In this document: one piece after another, positions 36,636 to 45,683 of the stretch
Position numbering within the stretch: the stretch's first letter is position 1
Layout of the letters: each line of letters opens with the position of its first letter
From: Halocatena marina
GTDB lineage: Archaea; Halobacteriota; Halobacteria; Halobacteriales; Haloarculaceae
Assembly (NCBI RefSeq): GCF_023276375.1
Contig: NZ_JALLPK010000001.1
Location: 3,410,001 to 3,474,000 of the forward strand
Length of the DNA: 64,000 nt
Direction: 5' to 3'
Program-made: the position numbers and the translations under genes
The notes under the pieces: model-generated
The model's database searches: none
Told to the model about the DNA's origin: nothing
What the model saw: the letters and a program-made list of their open reading frames with translations, nothing else

Positions 36636-36956
36636 ACCGGGAGAGAGAAGCGAGAGGGCAAAAGACTGCGGTCTGTGTGTGGCGGCAACCGTCTACGATT
36701 CCACGTGAGAGATTTTCTATTGACGACACGGTGTGCGCTCTTCGTTCCAGCTATCTCTCGAATCACGCACGTTTCGCCGTTCGACGCTGGCTCCGTCGAA
36801 ATGTAACTCTGTGGGCTGCTCGCACCAGTAGTGCTACTCGACTGTGTGCGATGTAACAGAACGCCAAAGCACGGGGAGATGATCCCGTACTATATTTAGC
36901 ATGTAACGGATGTTCCGAACAAAACAACTTATCTTTTTCGTCCGTCAATATCCATC
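36636..36956. other. divergent promoter region with candidate operator
   Basis: 321 bases between the amidohydrolase gene and the GbsR-like regulator gene; no gene is supported. The minus-strand frame at 36763-36948 looks like chance. The right end carries the palindrome described at 36911-36921 and an AT-rich stretch (aaaacaacttatcttttt) that could hold the TATA element of the regulator-hmgA unit. Confidence 0.5.
36911..36921. promoter_or_regulatory. candidate operator of the GbsR-like gene
   Basis: The sequence TGTTCCGAACA is a perfect inverted repeat with 5-bp arms (TGTTC/GAACA) around one central base. It lies 35 bp upstream of the ATG of the GbsR-like regulator and just before the AT-rich stretch expected to include the TATA box. 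Binding of the regulator's own product here is inferred from position and symmetry only. Confidence 0.4.
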
Positions 36957-37490
36957 ATGGATCAGACAGACGGCGACGCTTCGGATGCACGCGAGACCGT
37001 GATCGCGGCGATAGAGCGCTCTGCGGAAGTGTACGGGTTAAAGCGCAGTTACGGCCGTCTCTACGGTATTTTGTTTTTCGAATCGGAGCCGCTGTCACTC
37101 GATACGCTCGTCGAACAGAGTGGCTACGCAAAATCGACAGTGAGCAACGCGATGGGTGCGCTCGAACGGTTCCACATCGTTCATCGTCGGAGCATCCCCG
37201 GGGAGGGAAAACGCGCGTACTTCGAGGCAGAAACGGATTTCTGGTACGTCTTTCAGCAGTTTCTCCAGCAAGAGATACAACGCGAGATCGACATTATGAC
37301 ACGCGCGCTCGAACAGGCCGAAACGATTCTCGAAGCGAGTGACGAAGATCGTGCCGAGCGCGATCTCGAACGAGTACGGCAACTTCAGCGGCTGTATCGA
37401 CGATCTGAAACCGTTATCGATCTGGTCACCAGTCTGTCGTTCTCACGAGTCCAATCGTTGCTCCAGCAAGACGACAACGATGCGTCTTAG
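36957..37490 (+). CDS. GbsR/MarR-like winged-helix regulator
   Basis: A 177-residue transcription factor of the GbsR group. The winged helix covers about residues 22-90: LKRSYGRLYGILFFESEPLS, then the recognition helix GYAKSTVSNAMGALERFHIV and the wing RRSIPGEGKRAYFEAE. A long C-terminal coiled helical segment (about 100-165, RALEQAETILEASDEDRAERD and following) should make the dimer. It stands 24 bp upstream of hmgA on the same strand, so it may control isoprenoid lipid synthesis or its own unit. Effector unknown. Confidence 0.82.
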   Translation: MDQTDGDASDARETVIAAIERSAEVYGLKRSYGRLYGILFFESEPLSLDTLVEQSGYAKSTVSNAMGALERFHIVHRRSIPGEGKRAYFEAETDFWYVFQQFLQQEIQREIDIMTRALEQAETILEASDEDRAERDLERVRQLQRLYRRSETVIDLVTSLSFSRVQSLLQQDDNDAS

Positions 37491-37514
37491 TCACTCCGGT
37501 ATCGATCCTACGAT

Positions 37515-38756
37515 ATGACTACTGCAGCGGATCTCGCGGATCGAGTTCTGTCTGGTGATCTCGCTTTGCACGAACTCGAAGCACACACAGACGCCGACAC
37601 CGCCACCAAAGCTCGACGCATCCTACTGGCGCAGAACGCGGATGCAGATGCAGATGCGGATGTCGATGTAGACTTCTCGACGATTGGTGATTTCTCGTTC
37701 GATGCAGCAACGGCCGAATCTGCCATCGAGAACATGGTTGGAGCGGTTCAGATCCCAGTCGGTATTGCTGGTCCACTCACCATCGACGGTGGAGCGCTAC
37801 CGGACGGCAAAACACACTATCTGCCGCTCGCCACCACTGAAGGGGCGCTCGTTGCTTCGGTGAACCGTGGCTGTTCGGCTATTCAAGCCGGTGGTGGTGC
37901 AAACGCGCGCGTTCTGCAATCGATGATGACTCGTGCGCCAGTGTTCCGCGTCCGGGACGTCCACGAAGCAAGTGCAGTCGTCTCGTGGGTGCGTGACAAT
38001 GAAGACAGACTCGCTGCGGCAGCGATGGAGACGACCAACCACGGCGAACTCACTGAGCTGACACCCTACGTCGTTGGTGACTCAGTGTTTCTCCGATTCG
38101 GGTACGACACGAAAGATGCGATGGGAATGAACATGGCCACCATCGCCACACAGGCCGCCTGCGAGGTCCTCGAGAGCGAGACCGCCGCTGATCTCATCGC
38201 GCTTTCGGGGAATCTCTGTACGGACAAAAAGCCTGCCGCAATCAACGCCATCGAAGGACGCGGCCGCACTGTCGCCAGCGATGTCGTCCTCACACGCGAA
38301 CAGGTCAAAGATCGACTCAAAACGACGCCCGAGGCGATCGAAGAGGTAAACACACGAAAGAACCTCATCGGGAGCGCAAAAGCAGGCAGTCTCGGCTTCA
38401 ACGCGCAGGCAGCGAACGTCGTCGCTGCTGCGTTTCTCGCAACCGGGCAGGACGCCGCACAGGTTGTCGAGGGTGCAAATGCCATCACGACCATCGACGT
38501 ACGCGATGGTGATCTCTACGCGAGCGTGACCATCGCTAGTCTCGATGTCGGTACGGTTGGTGGCGGAACAAAACTCCCGACACAGTCTGAGGCACTCGAT
38601 ATCCTCGGCGTGCGTGGTGGTGGTGACCCTCCCGGAACGAATGCAGACGCGCTCGCAGAACTCATCGCTACTGGCGCGCTCGCGGGTGAACTCTCGCTGC
38701 TGGGTGCGCTTGCTTCGAGCAATCTCGCATCCGCACACGAACAACTCGGTCGGTAG
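37515..38756 (+). CDS. hmgA: 3-hydroxy-3-methylglutaryl-CoA reductase
   Basis: Makes mevalonate from HMG-CoA with NADPH, the committed step of the isoprenoid pathway that supplies archaeal membrane lipids; it is the statin target. 413 residues, class I type. Landmarks are ENMVGAVQIPVGIAGPL (E72), TTEGALVASVNRG with the catalytic Glu109, the DAMGMN motif (about 201-206) for NADPH binding, TDKKPAAINAIEGRG with the catalytic Lys near 238, and GTVGGGTKLPTQ. Near residues 42-53 sits a short Asp/Ala and Asp/Val repeat (NADADADADVDVD) encoded by near-perfect 6-bp units. Probably co-transcribed with the GbsR-like gene. Confidence 0.97.
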   Translation: MTTAADLADRVLSGDLALHELEAHTDADTATKARRILLAQNADADADADVDVDFSTIGDFSFDAATAESAIENMVGAVQIPVGIAGPLTIDGGALPDGKTHYLPLATTEGALVASVNRGCSAIQAGGGANARVLQSMMTRAPVFRVRDVHEASAVVSWVRDNEDRLAAAAMETTNHGELTELTPYVVGDSVFLRFGYDTKDAMGMNMATIATQAACEVLESETAADLIALSGNLCTDKKPAAINAIEGRGRTVASDVVLTREQVKDRLKTTPEAIEEVNTRKNLIGSAKAGSLGFNAQAANVVAAAFLATGQDAAQVVEGANAITTIDVRDGDLYASVTIASLDVGTVGGGTKLPTQSEALDILGVRGGGDPPGTNADALAELIATGALAGELSLLGALASSNLASAHEQLGR

Positions 38757-38781
38757 CTACCCAAACAAACAGCACAGTCTC

Positions 38782-39165
38782 TCACCCGAATCGGATGCGT
38801 TCTGAAAAGTTCAATGTAATCGAAAGCGTGTAGAACGCCACCAGAACGATCGTTAAAATGCCGGTCAAGATTGCATCATTCGAAGTGAGTACATCGAGTA
38901 CGGTCCCGGGGCCGACAAGTGTGTTGATCACTGCAACCGCTAACAGCACAATCAACGCCCCATAAAACCCAACAATGGAGTATCCTAGCTCCGGAATTTT
39001 GTCCGTGGTATCCGCGTGAAGGACGACGATGAGCGCCCCGACGAACAGCGGAGCGAGATGCCAACCGGTCGGCTCTTTCATCAACAGTATTCCTCCCGTC
39101 ATTATCGCAAACAGACATCCGGTAACCGTGACCAACTCCATCCCCCAGTCTGGCGTCGATGTCAT
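38782..39165 (-). CDS. small four-helix membrane protein, unknown
   Basis: 127 residues from the ATG at 39165 (MTSTPDWGMELV). Four hydrophobic helices are visible (about 9-27, 33-48, 62-84 and 100-120). No charged or cysteine motif suggests an activity, and I do not recognise the family. It is convergent with hmgA, 25 bp from its stop. A second in-frame ATG lies 12 bp upstream. Confidence 0.6.
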   Translation of the reverse strand: MTSTPDWGMELVTVTGCLFAIMTGGILLMKEPTGWHLAPLFVGALIVVLHADTTDKIPELGYSIVGFYGALIVLLAVAVINTLVGPGTVLDVLTSNDAILTGILTIVLVAFYTLSITLNFSERIRFG

Positions 39166-39455
39166 ACGTAATAGCAATAGTATACCTCTATTAATCTTTC
39201 TATATATATTACCCTAGATCATGATGTGTAACTCTATTTCTTACTCAAATATGATCTTAGAGTGTCTGTAACGAGTTATACTTCTGTTTCGGAAAATGAT
39301 CTGTATCTCTCAATTTCGTCGTGTGTTTTTCGTTAAGGTGTCGAAAAGCATCTCTATGAAACCTCCGAACGCGTAGAACATTTCTCGAAGCGATGGACGA
39401 GCTAATCGACAACACCGACCGGGTTTGCGAGTCCGTCCAAGCGACCTTATGATGA

Positions 39456-40220
39456 TCACCGACAATTCTGCTGGTACATCGCCGCGTGTTCGGGACAGAA
39501 CGCCGGTTCGCGGAGCTGTGCGGTAACGACATCTGGCTGTCGGTGCGGATTCGAGAGCCGACAGCGTTCGTTCTCGCAGAATGCTTCTCCGGTGGCGAGA
39601 TAATGAACTGCGCTCAGCACGTACCCTTTCAGCGCGTCCGTCGTTCGTGGGTCGTCTTCAATGAGGAACTCGCCGTCGACCTCGTTTTCGAGCACCTCTC
39701 GGGGCGGTGGATCTCCCGTCACGAGTGCGTGGCGCTGTTGTGCTTCGTAGTAGGCCTTTGGCTTCGCGGGAGCCTCATACAGCCCTGGCACGGACACGAG
39801 CGCGGGCTGTCCAAGCACACTCACCCGCTTGTGCCAGCGTCCGTCGTGATCTCCCCATGTGCCGAGTACGCGATCGAGCAGGATGATGTGGGCGTGATCG
39901 AGCGAATCTGTCGGAAGTCGCTTCCGGAGTGCATCCTGTACGGCTTGTCCGTCGTAGATCACGCCGCCACCGCGCTCGGGTTCAGAGAGCACACGCTCTT
40001 CGTACCGAACGATCCCGAGCAGTTCGCTCCCTGTATCCTTCTCGTACGGGGAGAGCACCCGCGCCCGAGCGAACTCCCGTGGAAGTTCCTCGTCTGCACC
40101 GTCGAGTAGCCGATCTTCGAGAGAAACCTCTGCTGCGATGCGTTCGCGGAGCCAGTCCGCGATTGCCCCGCAGTCTGTGATCGTGGTGGGAGCGCGATAG
40201 AGCGAGAGTTGCTCGATCAT
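39456..40220 (-). CDS. DUF6775-like protein, degenerate archaemetzincin
   Basis: 254 residues resembling the haloarchaeal DUF6775 putative metallopeptidases. The central part (HIILLDRVLGTWGDHDGRWH, LGQPALVSVPGLYEAP) and the C-terminal part match archaemetzincins, whose motif is HExxHxxGxxHC-x4-CxM...CxxC. Here the aligned segment is AVHYLATGEAFCENERC: the glycine and the CX4C pair are kept, and a later CPEH sits where the last cysteines would be. The three zinc histidines and the catalytic glutamate are all replaced. It is therefore probably not an active protease. Its start is 7 bp after the thi4 stop, so the two form a unit. Function unknown. Confidence 0.72.
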   Translation of the reverse strand: MIEQLSLYRAPTTITDCGAIADWLRERIAAEVSLEDRLLDGADEELPREFARARVLSPYEKDTGSELLGIVRYEERVLSEPERGGGVIYDGQAVQDALRKRLPTDSLDHAHIILLDRVLGTWGDHDGRWHKRVSVLGQPALVSVPGLYEAPAKPKAYYEAQQRHALVTGDPPPREVLENEVDGEFLIEDDPRTTDALKGYVLSAVHYLATGEAFCENERCRLSNPHRQPDVVTAQLREPAFCPEHAAMYQQNCR

Positions 40221-40227
40221 TCGCGTC

Positions 40228-41181
40228 TTAATCGTCAGCAGGCGCCGCCCGCGTCATCGTTACTGGCTCGGCATCGACGCCGAGTTCGTCGATAGCAACT
40301 TGGGCCGCTCGCTTGCCAGAGAGCAACATGGCACCGAACGTCGGTCCCATGCGAGGCAGTCCGTAGGTGGTGGCAACAGCCATCCCGGTAACGATGAGAC
40401 CGTCGTGAACCAGTCCGGTGTGCTCAACGACTGCGTCTTCGCTTTTTCCAACCCACATCGAGTCGTGACCGGGCGAGTCGTGACCGGGCGCACCGTACTG
40501 GCCGTCCCCAGTCTTGTCCATTCCGGCGTTCGTTTTCGCATCCTCGATACCAGGTGCGTTCAGTACACCACGTTGATCGAGTTTCGTGATCGCCATCGCG
40601 TCGTGACCCGTCGCATCGATGACTAAGTCTGCCTCGACCGCGATCGGGTCGACGCACGTGAGTTCACGCGGCAGCGCGTGAACTGGCGTCCAGTTCATGA
40701 CGATCCCACCAATGCGATGATCCTCGCGGATCACGATATCCGTGAATTCAGTCATATTCTGAACTTTCGCACCAGCATCACAGGCCGCTTTAATGAGTGC
40801 AGAGCACGCGTGCGGACCGTTTGCGACGTACAGCCCCTCGCTGTCTTTGGCACGCCGATGATCGACATCGAGATCATCGAGCACCGATTCGGCGGGCGAT
40901 CGGACAGTTACCTTGTTCATCAAAAAGCCACCGAGCCAGAATCCACCGCCGAGATAGTTGTTCTTCTCGACGATCATCGTCTTCACACCCCGTGAAGCAA
41001 GCTCTGTCGCAGCCATCAGTCCCGACGGCCCACCGCCGACAATGATGACGTCGCTGTCTGAGAAATCCATGAACTCCTCGGTCCACTCTTGACCGATCGC
41101 ACGCGTAACGTCAGCCTCGCCAACCTCACTGAATTTCTCGAATTCCGCTTCTGATTCCGATTGTGATTCTGATCCAGACAT
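40228..41181 (-). CDS. thi4: thiamine thiazole synthase Thi4
   Basis: Builds the thiazole half of thiamine from NAD and glycine. 317 residues, FAD/NAD-type fold with [21 protein letters not shown] near 45-65. The segment [21 protein letters not shown] contains a cysteine before VDP, at the position of the yeast sulfur-donor Cys205. This marks the enzyme as the cysteine-containing type that gives up its own sulfur once, as reported for the Haloferax homologue, rather than the histidine type of methanogens that uses free sulfide. The first 35 residues are an acidic extension. First gene of a two-gene unit with the DUF6775-like gene. Confidence 0.95.
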   Translation of the reverse strand: MSGSESQSESEAEFEKFSEVGEADVTRAIGQEWTEEFMDFSDSDVIIVGGGPSGLMAATELASRGVKTMIVEKNNYLGGGFWLGGFLMNKVTVRSPAESVLDDLDVDHRRAKDSEGLYVANGPHACSALIKAACDAGAKVQNMTEFTDIVIREDHRIGGIVMNWTPVHALPRELTCVDPIAVEADLVIDATGHDAMAITKLDQRGVLNAPGIEDAKTNAGMDKTGDGQYGAPGHDSPGHDSMWVGKSEDAVVEHTGLVHDGLIVTGMAVATTYGLPRMGPTFGAMLLSGKRAAQVAIDELGVDAEPVTMTRAAPADD

Positions 41182-41392
41182 ACAACTCAGTGGTATACCT
41201 CGGTGGTGATGGATGTTTCGGTCTTACAGGATTTTAAACTATAACAAAGTAATTGAATTATAATATTTAAAAATTAATAATAAGTTAGTTCACAGACGGA
41301 AGCACGATCTACTGGCGATTCCAGTCTCGCTATGCGTGACGGTCAGTATTTCCCGTCTCGTTGGTTAGAAAAACAGTCTCGATACGTCCGTC

Positions 41393-42145
41393 TCAGTCGC
41401 TCCCATTTCGGATCACGCGTTCTGCGTCTGCTAAGATCGCTTCCCGGTCGAACTCATCAATGATAGTTCTCATCTCTTCGAGTGTCGAACTTGCTCTTTG
41501 AAGCACGCGCGCGTGAGTGGTGATCGCTGGAATCGCACGGATTGCGTTGTCGATAATGGGGACAGTGGACGCCTGTTGTGAGCGCGAAAGCGGGTTGAGA
41601 TCGATAACGAGCTCTGTCTTTCCCATCGCAGCAAGTGCTTCGGCACGGTCACCGTCTTCGAGCGGGACGAGAACCACATCGGCAGCGTAGATGCCGTCAG
41701 AATCGACTTTTGCGCGCTCGTGGTCCAGTCCAGGAATACGTTCATCAGCAGTTGTTCCCTTAACCTCGCTTGCTCCGTGTTCGTGGAGGTGATCCACGAT
41801 GGCATGAATGCGCTCCTCGGTGCGGTTAAACAAGTTCACTTCGAGATCGGCGTCGGTCACCTCAGCGAGCTCGACGAGTTCTTCGGGCACGAGTGCAGCG
41901 ACGTTACCGTTTACCGAGAGGACGGGTTGCTCTGCAAGGAGGAGATGTGCAGCTGCAACGCGCTCTGCCCTGTCGGCGCTCGGAATCGTTCGCTCCCCAA
42001 GGAGGTAATCGAAGGCTTCGCCGCGTCCTTGGGCGATAAGGCCCTGTGTACTGGTGATACCCTTCTTCACACCGTCCTCGATTCGGTGTCGGGTGAGAAG
42101 TGATTGATAGCGAGGATGACTTTCGGGTACCTCGATCTCGCTCAT
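41393..42145 (-). CDS. 4-phosphopantoate--beta-alanine ligase
   Basis: Joins 4-phosphopantoate to beta-alanine with ATP, giving 4-phosphopantothenate in the archaeal route to coenzyme A. 250 residues, DUF137 family. Typical segments are SHPRYQSLLTRHRIEDGVKKG at the start, LLAEQPVLSVNGNVAALVPEE near 68-88, EVNLFNRTEERI and VIDLNPLSRSQQASTVPIIDN near 180-200. It follows the pantoate kinase gene by 35 bp, and the two enzymes act in sequence. Confidence 0.95.
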   Translation of the reverse strand: MSEIEVPESHPRYQSLLTRHRIEDGVKKGITSTQGLIAQGRGEAFDYLLGERTIPSADRAERVAAAHLLLAEQPVLSVNGNVAALVPEELVELAEVTDADLEVNLFNRTEERIHAIVDHLHEHGASEVKGTTADERIPGLDHERAKVDSDGIYAADVVLVPLEDGDRAEALAAMGKTELVIDLNPLSRSQQASTVPIIDNAIRAIPAITTHARVLQRASSTLEEMRTIIDEFDREAILADAERVIRNGSD

Positions 42146-42180
42146 GAATTTGATTCATCGGGCAGGCCTGAAAAGTAGCG

Positions 42181-42999
42181 CTATTCGATCCGTGCGCCGT
42201 TAGCAATGTGACAGGTTGCGGGGTCGTAGCCCGCCGACGAAAGCCCATCATCGAGTGCGAACACCGTTTCACCGAGCATTGCCATCGACGCTTTGCCACC
42301 GTTCTGGTGAACGTCTTCGACAGTTGATCTGACGCGTTCGGTCACGAGTCCGGCTTCGCGGGCGAACGTCCACGACACGGTCATGAATCGATCGAGGGTC
42401 GGTCGTTCGAGCAGGGAAGCAAGTGCTTTCTCTCCCGCCCGTGAGAGCTGATCAGTGTCTCCACCAATAATTGCGGCCGTATCCAGTCCACCGAAGGTGA
42501 CGTATTCGACGCGTGAGCGGGCAGGAAGACCGTCGAACTGTCCACGCGGTGGCGCACCCGGTTCGAGCCGGATTGGGATCCCTCCACGCGCTTGTCCGAC
42601 CACGTCTCCGAGACCGGTGCCGGCCTTGACTTCGGCCGCGTGAGCGACTGTGACGAGTTCATTTTCAGTGTATCCTCCGTCCATGGCTGCGTTCGTCGCC
42701 AGTGCCGTCCCGAGCGCACTCGCTCCTGATACTCCGAATCCTGCGCTCACAGGGAGCGGCGTCTCGGCTTCGACCCGTGCCGTCACGCCGAGACGATCGA
42801 GCACTCCCTTGACGGCAGCCATCGACCCCCGTTGGTCGTTCAACAGGATCGTAGTCTCGTCCGCGAGGTCGACGGTGACGCGAACACCATCCGAAAGTGC
42901 AAGCCCCGCGCCGCGTGAGCCTGCTATCGTCGGGTCCTCGTGCGGATGCGCACTGAAAAAGCCAGTCACGTGGCCGGGAACAAACGCTCGCAGACTCAT
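42181..42999 (-). CDS. pantoate kinase (GHMP family)
   Basis: Phosphorylates pantoate at the 4 position, the step before the ligase encoded next. 272 residues with the GHMP kinase ATP loop PVSAGFGVSGASALGTALAT (about 83-102), the N-terminal FVPGHVTGFFSAHPHEDP and the C-terminal GKASMAMLGETVFAL motif. The archaeal route phosphorylates pantoate before condensation, opposite to bacteria. The adjacent genes are transcribed in reaction order. Confidence 0.93.
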   Translation of the reverse strand: MSLRAFVPGHVTGFFSAHPHEDPTIAGSRGAGLALSDGVRVTVDLADETTILLNDQRGSMAAVKGVLDRLGVTARVEAETPLPVSAGFGVSGASALGTALATNAAMDGGYTENELVTVAHAAEVKAGTGLGDVVGQARGGIPIRLEPGAPPRGQFDGLPARSRVEYVTFGGLDTAAIIGGDTDQLSRAGEKALASLLERPTLDRFMTVSWTFAREAGLVTERVRSTVEDVHQNGGKASMAMLGETVFALDDGLSSAGYDPATCHIANGARIE

Positions 43000-43520
43000 C
43001 GAACGCGAATGAGGGAGTCGTTCCCTTGAATGTTACAATTCGTGATGATTGGGCTGTCTTCTCTCATTGTTTACTCCTCTCTTTTACTGTTGCTGATGCG
43101 CCGCTCAGCCCTTGTGAAACTCCTAGCTCGTTTCGCGTTGAGTGTGTCTGTTCCCCACCGGTCGAGCTGTCTGGTCGACCACTGCGGGAGACGCAGTAGT
43201 GTCGGTCGATCTCTTCGTCTCTTCTCGTTTGTTGGTGGGAGGTCGACGACGCCAGACTGAATGATGGGCGCATCGCCGCTGCACGTGCTGTCGTTTCGAG
43301 TGGTTCCTGTTCGTGCTTGCCTGCGCTCCCCAGCAGGGCGTCGGTCATGTTCAACCGTCGTGATCCACGGAGATGCTCGTGTCGATTCTCAGTCGATCAT
43401 AGTCCGTCAGGCGAGAGCTCGTGAACACCCGTTTACTACCTCCAGCTACTCTCCTGTGCAGTAGCGTTCGATGAGTCGTCCACAGATTCAAATACGATTA
43501 CGTTGTAGTACAATGTATAC
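43000..43520. other. intergenic with GC-rich inverted repeats
   Basis: 521 bases with no recognisable protein gene. The part at about 43150-43260 holds strong inverted repeats: GGTCGA near 43160 with TCGACC near 43175, and the hairpin ACTGCG-ggaga-CGCAGT near 43181-43197. A minus-strand frame (43064-43354) can be translated but its sequence is polar and unlike known proteins. The stretch could be a structured RNA gene, a degraded gene or control DNA. No SRP, RNase P or tRNA signature is present on either strand. Confidence 0.4.
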
Positions 43521-43522
43521 AT
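43503..43522 (+). promoter_or_regulatory. palindromic operator candidate of the UPF0175 gene
   Basis: Two symmetric elements lie against the start codon of the antitoxin gene. TTGTAGTACAA (43503-43513) is an inverted repeat with 5-bp arms around one G. ATGTATACAT (43513-43522) is a perfect 10-bp palindrome that runs into the ATG. Antitoxins usually repress their own promoter, so binding of the UPF0175 product here is a reasonable inference. Confidence 0.5.
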
Positions 43523-43823
43523 GCCATCGATCAGTGCCCGAATCCCCGATCAGGAAGCCGAGACGCTAGATGAGGTTGCTGCGCTGTTAGGAGAAGACCG
43601 AAGCACGACGATTCGGCGCGCGCTCGCGGAGGGATTGTCTGACCTGCGGGTACGCGTCGCTGTCGAGCAGTACCAATCTGGTGACGTATCGGTGAATCGA
43701 GCGGCTCGCATTGCAGGTGTTAGCCTTGCAGAATGGCTCGAAATTGCCCGAGAGCGGAATTTGACATCACAACTAACGCCGGATGATCTCGAAGCAGATG
43801 CTGAGGCCGCCCGCGATCTATGA
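43521..43823 (+). CDS. UPF0175 antitoxin
   Basis: 100 residues, UPF0175 family, the DNA-binding partner of PIN toxins. The first part is a ribbon-helix-helix-like segment (ISARIPDQEAETLDEVAALL, then DRSTTIRRALAEGLSDLR), and the second a helix-turn-helix (SVNRAARIAGVSLAEWLEIARE). The C-terminal acidic tail (DDLEADAEAARDL) should bind the toxin. The stop overlaps the next start (ATGA at 43820). Confidence 0.82.
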   Translation: MPSISARIPDQEAETLDEVAALLGEDRSTTIRRALAEGLSDLRVRVAVEQYQSGDVSVNRAARIAGVSLAEWLEIARERNLTSQLTPDDLEADAEAARDL

Positions 43824-44344
43824 GGATCTATGTTGATGCAAGCACGTTCATCGCTCTCGGTGCTGTCGGTTCCCTCAATCTTCTTTTCAGTTTCGATGGC
43901 GGGATAGTCGCTCTTCCGACCGTCGTTGACGAAGTAACAAGCGAACCCGCCGCGACGAATCTAGAGCGATTTCTTGAAACAGACGACATCTGTAAGCGTT
44001 CGCGGACGACTGATGCTAATCTCGAACAGGCACAGTCTGTCTTGGATGCGGCCGAACTGAACGGCAATGTCCATCTCGTTGCGAGTGTTCTCGCCCACAC
44101 TGACACGAATGAACCGGTCGGTATCGTCTCTGACGAGCGACGCGTCCGCACTGTCGCTCGTGGATTCGGGGCGACAGTGACCGGAACGGTCGGCGTCATC
44201 GTTCGTGCCGTTGAGGAGGGATACGCGAGAGATGATGCGAGAGCACTCGTCCGGCGGATCGACAGCAACGGTCTCCACATGACCGGCGAACTCCGCGAGA
44301 AAGCAGATACGCTCATCGACGAGGCAGCTAACCGATCGAAATAA
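43820..44344 (+). CDS. PIN-domain (DUF3368-like) toxin
   Basis: 174 residues, a PIN-fold ribonuclease-like protein. Acidic residues in the expected places are D6 (IYVDASTFIALG), E38 (PTVVDEVTSEP) and D105 (GIVSDERRVRTVARGFG). The sequence after D105 (ATVTGTVGVIVRAVEEGY) is that of DUF3368 proteins. It overlaps the UPF0175 gene, forming a type II toxin-antitoxin pair by family and context. Confidence 0.8.
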   Translation: MRIYVDASTFIALGAVGSLNLLFSFDGGIVALPTVVDEVTSEPAATNLERFLETDDICKRSRTTDANLEQAQSVLDAAELNGNVHLVASVLAHTDTNEPVGIVSDERRVRTVARGFGATVTGTVGVIVRAVEEGYARDDARALVRRIDSNGLHMTGELREKADTLIDEAANRSK

Positions 44345-44378
44345 CGAATAGTGGATCGATTGCCTTTCCGGCCTGTGG

Positions 44379-45683
44379 TTACGGCGAGAGCCGTTGGCGG
44401 TCGCGCGGGAAGAGGACAGCCTCGCGGATGTTGGGAAGGCCGAGCATCGTCGTGACGAGACGCTCGACGCCGTAGGCCCAGCCCGCGTGTGGTGGCATTC
44501 CGTATTTGAACATCTTCGTGTAGTACTCGAACGCTTCGGGTTCGAGTCCCTGCTGTTCGAACCCTGCAACTAGCTCGTCGTATCGGTGCTCGCGCTGTCC
44601 ACCGGAGACGAGTTCCATCCGTGGATGCATGAGATCAAAGCCTTTCGAGAGATCGGGATCGTCGTCGTCGTCCTGAATGTAGAACGGTTTGATCTCGCTC
44701 GGCCAGCCGGTGATGAAGTAGTGGCCCCCCACGTCTGCACCCAAGGCCGTTTCCGCTTCGGTCGAGAGATCGTCACCCCAGACCAGTTGTTCATCGAGCT
44801 CACCAGTTGCGTTGATGCGTTCGATTGCTTCCTCGTAGGTGAGTCGAGCAAACGGCTCAGTCGGAACGTCGAATTCGTCCGCGAGATCGAGCACTTCGAG
44901 CTGTGGCTGGCAGTTGGCCTCGACAGCCTCGTAGGCAGCGCGAAGCGTCCCTTCACAGACATCCATTGCCTCGTGGTGATCGATGAACGCGCTTTCGAAG
45001 TCGATCATCGTCGCCTCGTTGAGGTGGCGAGGCGTGTTGTGCTCTTCAGCGCGGAAGATGGGTCCGATTTCGAAGACGCGCTCTAAGCCAGAACCAACCA
45101 TCAACTGCTTGAACAGCTGTGGGGACTGGTTCATGAACGCTTCCTGACCGAAGTAGGTGATGGGGAACAGCTCCGTTCCACCCTCAGTTCCCGTTGCGAC
45201 GATTTTCGGCGTGTTGATCTCCGTGGACCCGACCGACCGGAAGTACTCGCGGACAGCTCGGAGCACTTCGGCACGAATCTCGAAGATCGCCTTGCTTTCC
45301 TCGCTGCGGAGATCGAGCGTCCGGTTGTCGAGACGCGTTGGTAGTTCGGCGTCAACTTTTCCGGATGGGTCGAGCGGGAGTTCGGGTTCGGCAGGGGCCA
45401 GCACCTCGACTGACTCGGGAACGATTTCGACGCCAGTCGGAGCGCGTGGTTCCTCCTCGACTTCACCAGTGACGCTGACGACGCTCTCGCGTGTGACGTT
45501 GGTCCCAGTCTCGACGAGTGATTCGTCCATCTCGTCAGTAGCGAACTTGACTTGAATCTTCCCCGTTTGATCCCGAACAATGAGGAAGGCGATTCCTCCG
45601 AGATCGCGGATCTCGTGCGCCCATCCGGCGACCGTGACCCGCTCGCCCGGTTCGGCGTCCGCAGTATACGTTCGATCTTCCAT
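44379..45683 (-). CDS. aspS: aspartyl-tRNA synthetase
   Basis: Charges tRNA-Asp with aspartate. 434 residues, the short archaeal type. An N-terminal OB fold binds the anticodon ([20 protein letters not shown], about 14-34). The class II catalytic domain shows motif 2 in [21 protein letters not shown] and motif 3 in [20 protein letters not shown] with the final RQRLSP typical of the family. Whether it also charges tRNA-Asn cannot be decided from motif reading. It is divergent from the protoglobin gene. Confidence 0.97.
   Translation of the reverse strand: MEDRTYTADAEPGERVTVAGWAHEIRDLGGIAFLIVRDQTGKIQVKFATDEMDESLVETGTNVTRESVVSVTGEVEEEPRAPTGVEIVPESVEVLAPAEPELPLDPSGKVDAELPTRLDNRTLDLRSEESKAIFEIRAEVLRAVREYFRSVGSTEINTPKIVATGTEGGTELFPITYFGQEAFMNQSPQLFKQLMVGSGLERVFEIGPIFRAEEHNTPRHLNEATMIDFESAFIDHHEAMDVCEGTLRAAYEAVEANCQPQLEVLDLADEFDVPTEPFARLTYEEAIERINATGELDEQLVWGDDLSTEAETALGADVGGHYFITGWPSEIKPFYIQDDDDDPDLSKGFDLMHPRMELVSGGQREHRYDELVAGFEQQGLEPEAFEYYTKMFKYGMPPHAGWAYGVERLVTTMLGLPNIREAVLFPRDRQRLSP

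Noticed and set aside
41182..41392. TPP riboswitch before thi4
   Set aside because: Only a chance CTGAG is present. The rest of the conserved thi-box core is missing.
43064..43354. Minus-strand 96-codon frame in the gap upstream of the UPF0175 gene
   Set aside because: The sequence is polar and repetitive with no known likeness, and it lies over the hairpin cluster whose symmetry explains the open frame.
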